Position numbers and translations under genes: made by a program
NCBI RefSeq assembly: GCF_014287355.1
Contig: NZ_JACOPE010000001.1
Location: 2,232,001-2,296,000 of the forward strand
DNA length: 64,000 nucleotides
DNA from: Ruminococcus hominis
GTDB lineage: Bacteria > Bacillota > Clostridia > Lachnospirales > Lachnospiraceae
Reading direction: 5' to 3'
The notes under the pieces: model-generated
Told to the model about the DNA's origin: nothing
Databases searched by the model: none
Seen by the model: only the letters and a program-made list of their open reading frames with translations
Part shown: positions 62,575 to 64,000 of the stretch, one piece after another
How positions within the stretch are numbered: position 1 is the first letter of the stretch
Layout of the letters: each line of letters opens with the position of its first letter

Positions 62575-64000
62575 CTATTTGTCTGCTTTCTGAGCGATAG
62601 CAGCCTGTGCAGCAGCTAATCTTGCAATTGGTACACGGAATGGTGAGCAAGATACATAATCCAGACCAATCTTGTTGCAGAATTCTACAGAAGATGGATC
62701 TCCACCATGCTCTCCACAGATACCGATGTGAAGTTTTGGATTAACAGGTCTACCTAATTTGATAGCTGTTTCCATTAATTTACCTACACCAGTCTGATCC
62801 AGTTTAGCAAATGGATCGTTCTCAAAGATTTTAGCATCATAGTAAGCATCTAAGAACTTACCAGCATCATCACGTGAGAATCCGTATGTCATCTGTGTTA
62901 AATCGTTTGTACCGAAGCAGAAGAAGTCAGCTTCTTTTGCGATATCATCAGCTGTAAGAGCAGCTCTTGGAATCTCAATCATTGTTCCAACTTCATATTC
63001 AAGGTTGCTTCCTGCTGCTGCGATTTCAGCATCTGCTGTCTCAACAACAAATTTCTTAACATATTTAAGCTCTTTGATATCTCCAACTAATGGAATCATG
63101 ATTTCTGGTTTTACATTCCAGTCTGGATGAGCTTTCTGTACATTGATTGCTGCACGGATAACAGCGCTTGTCTGCATCTTAGCAATTTCTGGATAAGTAA
63201 CAGCAAGACGGCATCCACGATGTCCCATCATTGGGTTGAATTCATGTAAGCTATCGATAATTGTTTTGATTTCTTCTACAGTTTTGCCCTGAGCATCTGC
63301 AAGTTTCTTGATATCCTCTTCCTCTGTAGGAACGAACTCATGAAGCGGTGGATCAAGGAAACGAATTGTAACCGGGTTACCTTCAAGGGCTTCATACAGT
63401 TTCTCGAAGTCTCCCTGCTGCTCTGGAAGAATCTTAGCAAGTGCAGCTTCTCTTTCTTCAATTGTCTCTGAACAAATCATTTCACGGAATGCATCAATTC
63501 TGTTGCCTTCGAAGAACATATGCTCTGTACGGCAAAGTCCGATACCTTCTGCTCCAAGCTCACGAGCTTTCTTAGCATCTGCAGGTGTGTCTGCGTTAGT
63601 ACGAACTTTCATTGTTCTGAACTTGTCAGCCCAATCCATGATACGTCCAAATTCACCAGCGATTGTAGCATCTACTGTTGGGATGATTCCATCGTAGATA
63701 TTACCTGTTGTTCCGTCGATTGAGATTGCATCTCCTTCGTGGAATTCTTTTCCTGCTAATGTAAATTTCTTGTTTTCTTCATCCATTGCGATGTCTCCGC
63801 AACCAGATACACAGCATGTACCCATACCACGTGCAACTACAGCAGCGTGAGATGTCATACCACCACGAACTGTCAGGATACCCTGAGCAGATTTCATACC
63901 TGTAATATCTTCTGGAGATGTCTCAAGACGAACCAGAACTACTTTTTCACCTTTTGCAGCCCATTCAACAGCGTCATCTGCTGTAAATACAACTTTACCA
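62575..64000 (-). CDS. ppdK: Pyruvate phosphate dikinase, C-terminal part (partial at window edge)
   Basis: The frame runs through the end of the window, so the N-terminal nucleotide-binding part is missing. The catalytic histidine is in GGMTSHAAVVARGMG. The PEP/pyruvate-binding barrel follows with RTEHMFFEGNRIDAFREM, GHRGCRLAVTYPEI and the C-terminal GICGEHGGDPSS (active-site cysteine) and NKIGLDYVSCSPFRVPIAR. It interconverts pyruvate, ATP and Pi with PEP, AMP and PPi, a main glycolytic step in many anaerobes. A terminator follows. Confidence 0.95.
   Translation of the reverse strand, partial: GKVVFTADDAVEWAAKGEKVVLVRLETSPEDITGMKSAQGILTVRGGMTSHAAVVARGMGTCCVSGCGDIAMDEENKKFTLAGKEFHEGDAISIDGTTGNIYDGIIPTVDATIAGEFGRIMDWADKFRTMKVRTNADTPADAKKARELGAEGIGLCRTEHMFFEGNRIDAFREMICSETIEEREAALAKILPEQQGDFEKLYEALEGNPVTIRFLDPPLHEFVPTEEEDIKKLADAQGKTVEEIKTIIDSLHEFNPMMGHRGCRLAVTYPEIAKMQTSAVIRAAINVQKAHPDWNVKPEIMIPLVGDIKELKYVKKFVVETADAEIAAAGSNLEYEVGTMIEIPRAALTADDIAKEADFFCFGTNDLTQMTYGFSRDDAGKFLDAYYDAKIFENDPFAKLDQTGVGKLMETAIKLGRPVNPKLHIGICGEHGGDPSSVEFCNKIGLDYVSCSPFRVPIARLAAAQAAIAQKADK

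Noticed and set aside
1..64000. tRNA, rRNA, CRISPR array, insertion sequences or prophage genes
   Set aside because: I looked for cloverleaf ends, regular spaced repeats, transposase or integrase motifs and phage structural genes and saw none.

Overview
The window looks like chromosome of a gut Lachnospiraceae (Clostridia). Supporting this are the low G+C content, an [FeFe] hydrogenase, pyruvate phosphate dikinase, many AraC regulators fused to glycosidase folds, GPH and RbsABC-type sugar transporters, strong GGAGG ribosome sites and U-rich terminators. No tRNA, rRNA, CRISPR array or insertion sequence was seen. Both ends cut through genes: a GltD-like flavoprotein on the left and ppdK on the right.

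Layout. 1-3.2 kb: GltD-like flavoprotein and HydA hydrogenase. 3.2-5.3 kb: rhodanese-TtcA fusion, a cupin, and a remnant of an Fe-S protein gene. 5.4-10.6 kb: RbsABC-type sugar importer with a type B carboxylesterase. 10.9-13.8 kb: a PD-(D/E)XK/AAA-like protein and a degenerate TmcAL paralogue with an in-frame TGA. 13.9-20.4 kb: a probable C-glycoside deglycosidase pair, an AraC regulator carrying a dead GH39-like domain, a DNA-binding ATPase-STAS-like protein and a GH35 enzyme. 20.5-30.8 kb: AraC regulator, GNAT, GPH symporter, a second AraC-GH39-like sensor, a GH106-like hydrolase and another AraC protein. 30.8-34.5 kb: MATE pump, dipeptidase, and dapA behind a lysine riboswitch. 34.5-37.3 kb: aromatic-acid-exporter-like membrane protein, orphan HicB, DUF3878-like protein.

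37.5-42.2 kb: PRD regulator and a lactose/cellobiose-type PTS (IIA, IIB, IIC) whose last gene is a stand-alone copy of the RarA/MgsA C-terminal domain rather than a phospho-glycosidase. 42.2-47.6 kb: FUSC protein, transglutaminase-like protein, CorA, cytidylate-kinase-like protein, DNA polymerase IV, with a palindrome-rich element before corA. 47.7-52.6 kb: a pilus operon of four genes (large vWA/Cna-B adhesin, signal-peptidase-like protein lacking the Ser-Lys dyad, FctA-like pilin, class B sortase), in the order I recall for streptococcal FCT pilus islands. A wall-anchored 5'-nucleotidase is divergent from it. 55.8-60.9 kb: FtsX-type ABC transporter plus two-component system in visibly more G+C-rich DNA, probably acquired. 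The window ends with a small protein, a CPBP protease and ppdK.

Themes. The 13.9-30.8 kb stretch is a plant- or host-glycoside utilisation region with several sugar-sensing regulators. The most unusual items are the FCT-like pilus locus with its pseudo-signal-peptidase, the MgsA_C domain inside a PTS operon, the C-glycoside deglycosidase pair without an adjacent oxidoreductase, and the TmcAL paralogue that has lost its nucleotide-binding signature and carries an in-frame stop. All family calls come from reading motifs by eye; no database search was run.
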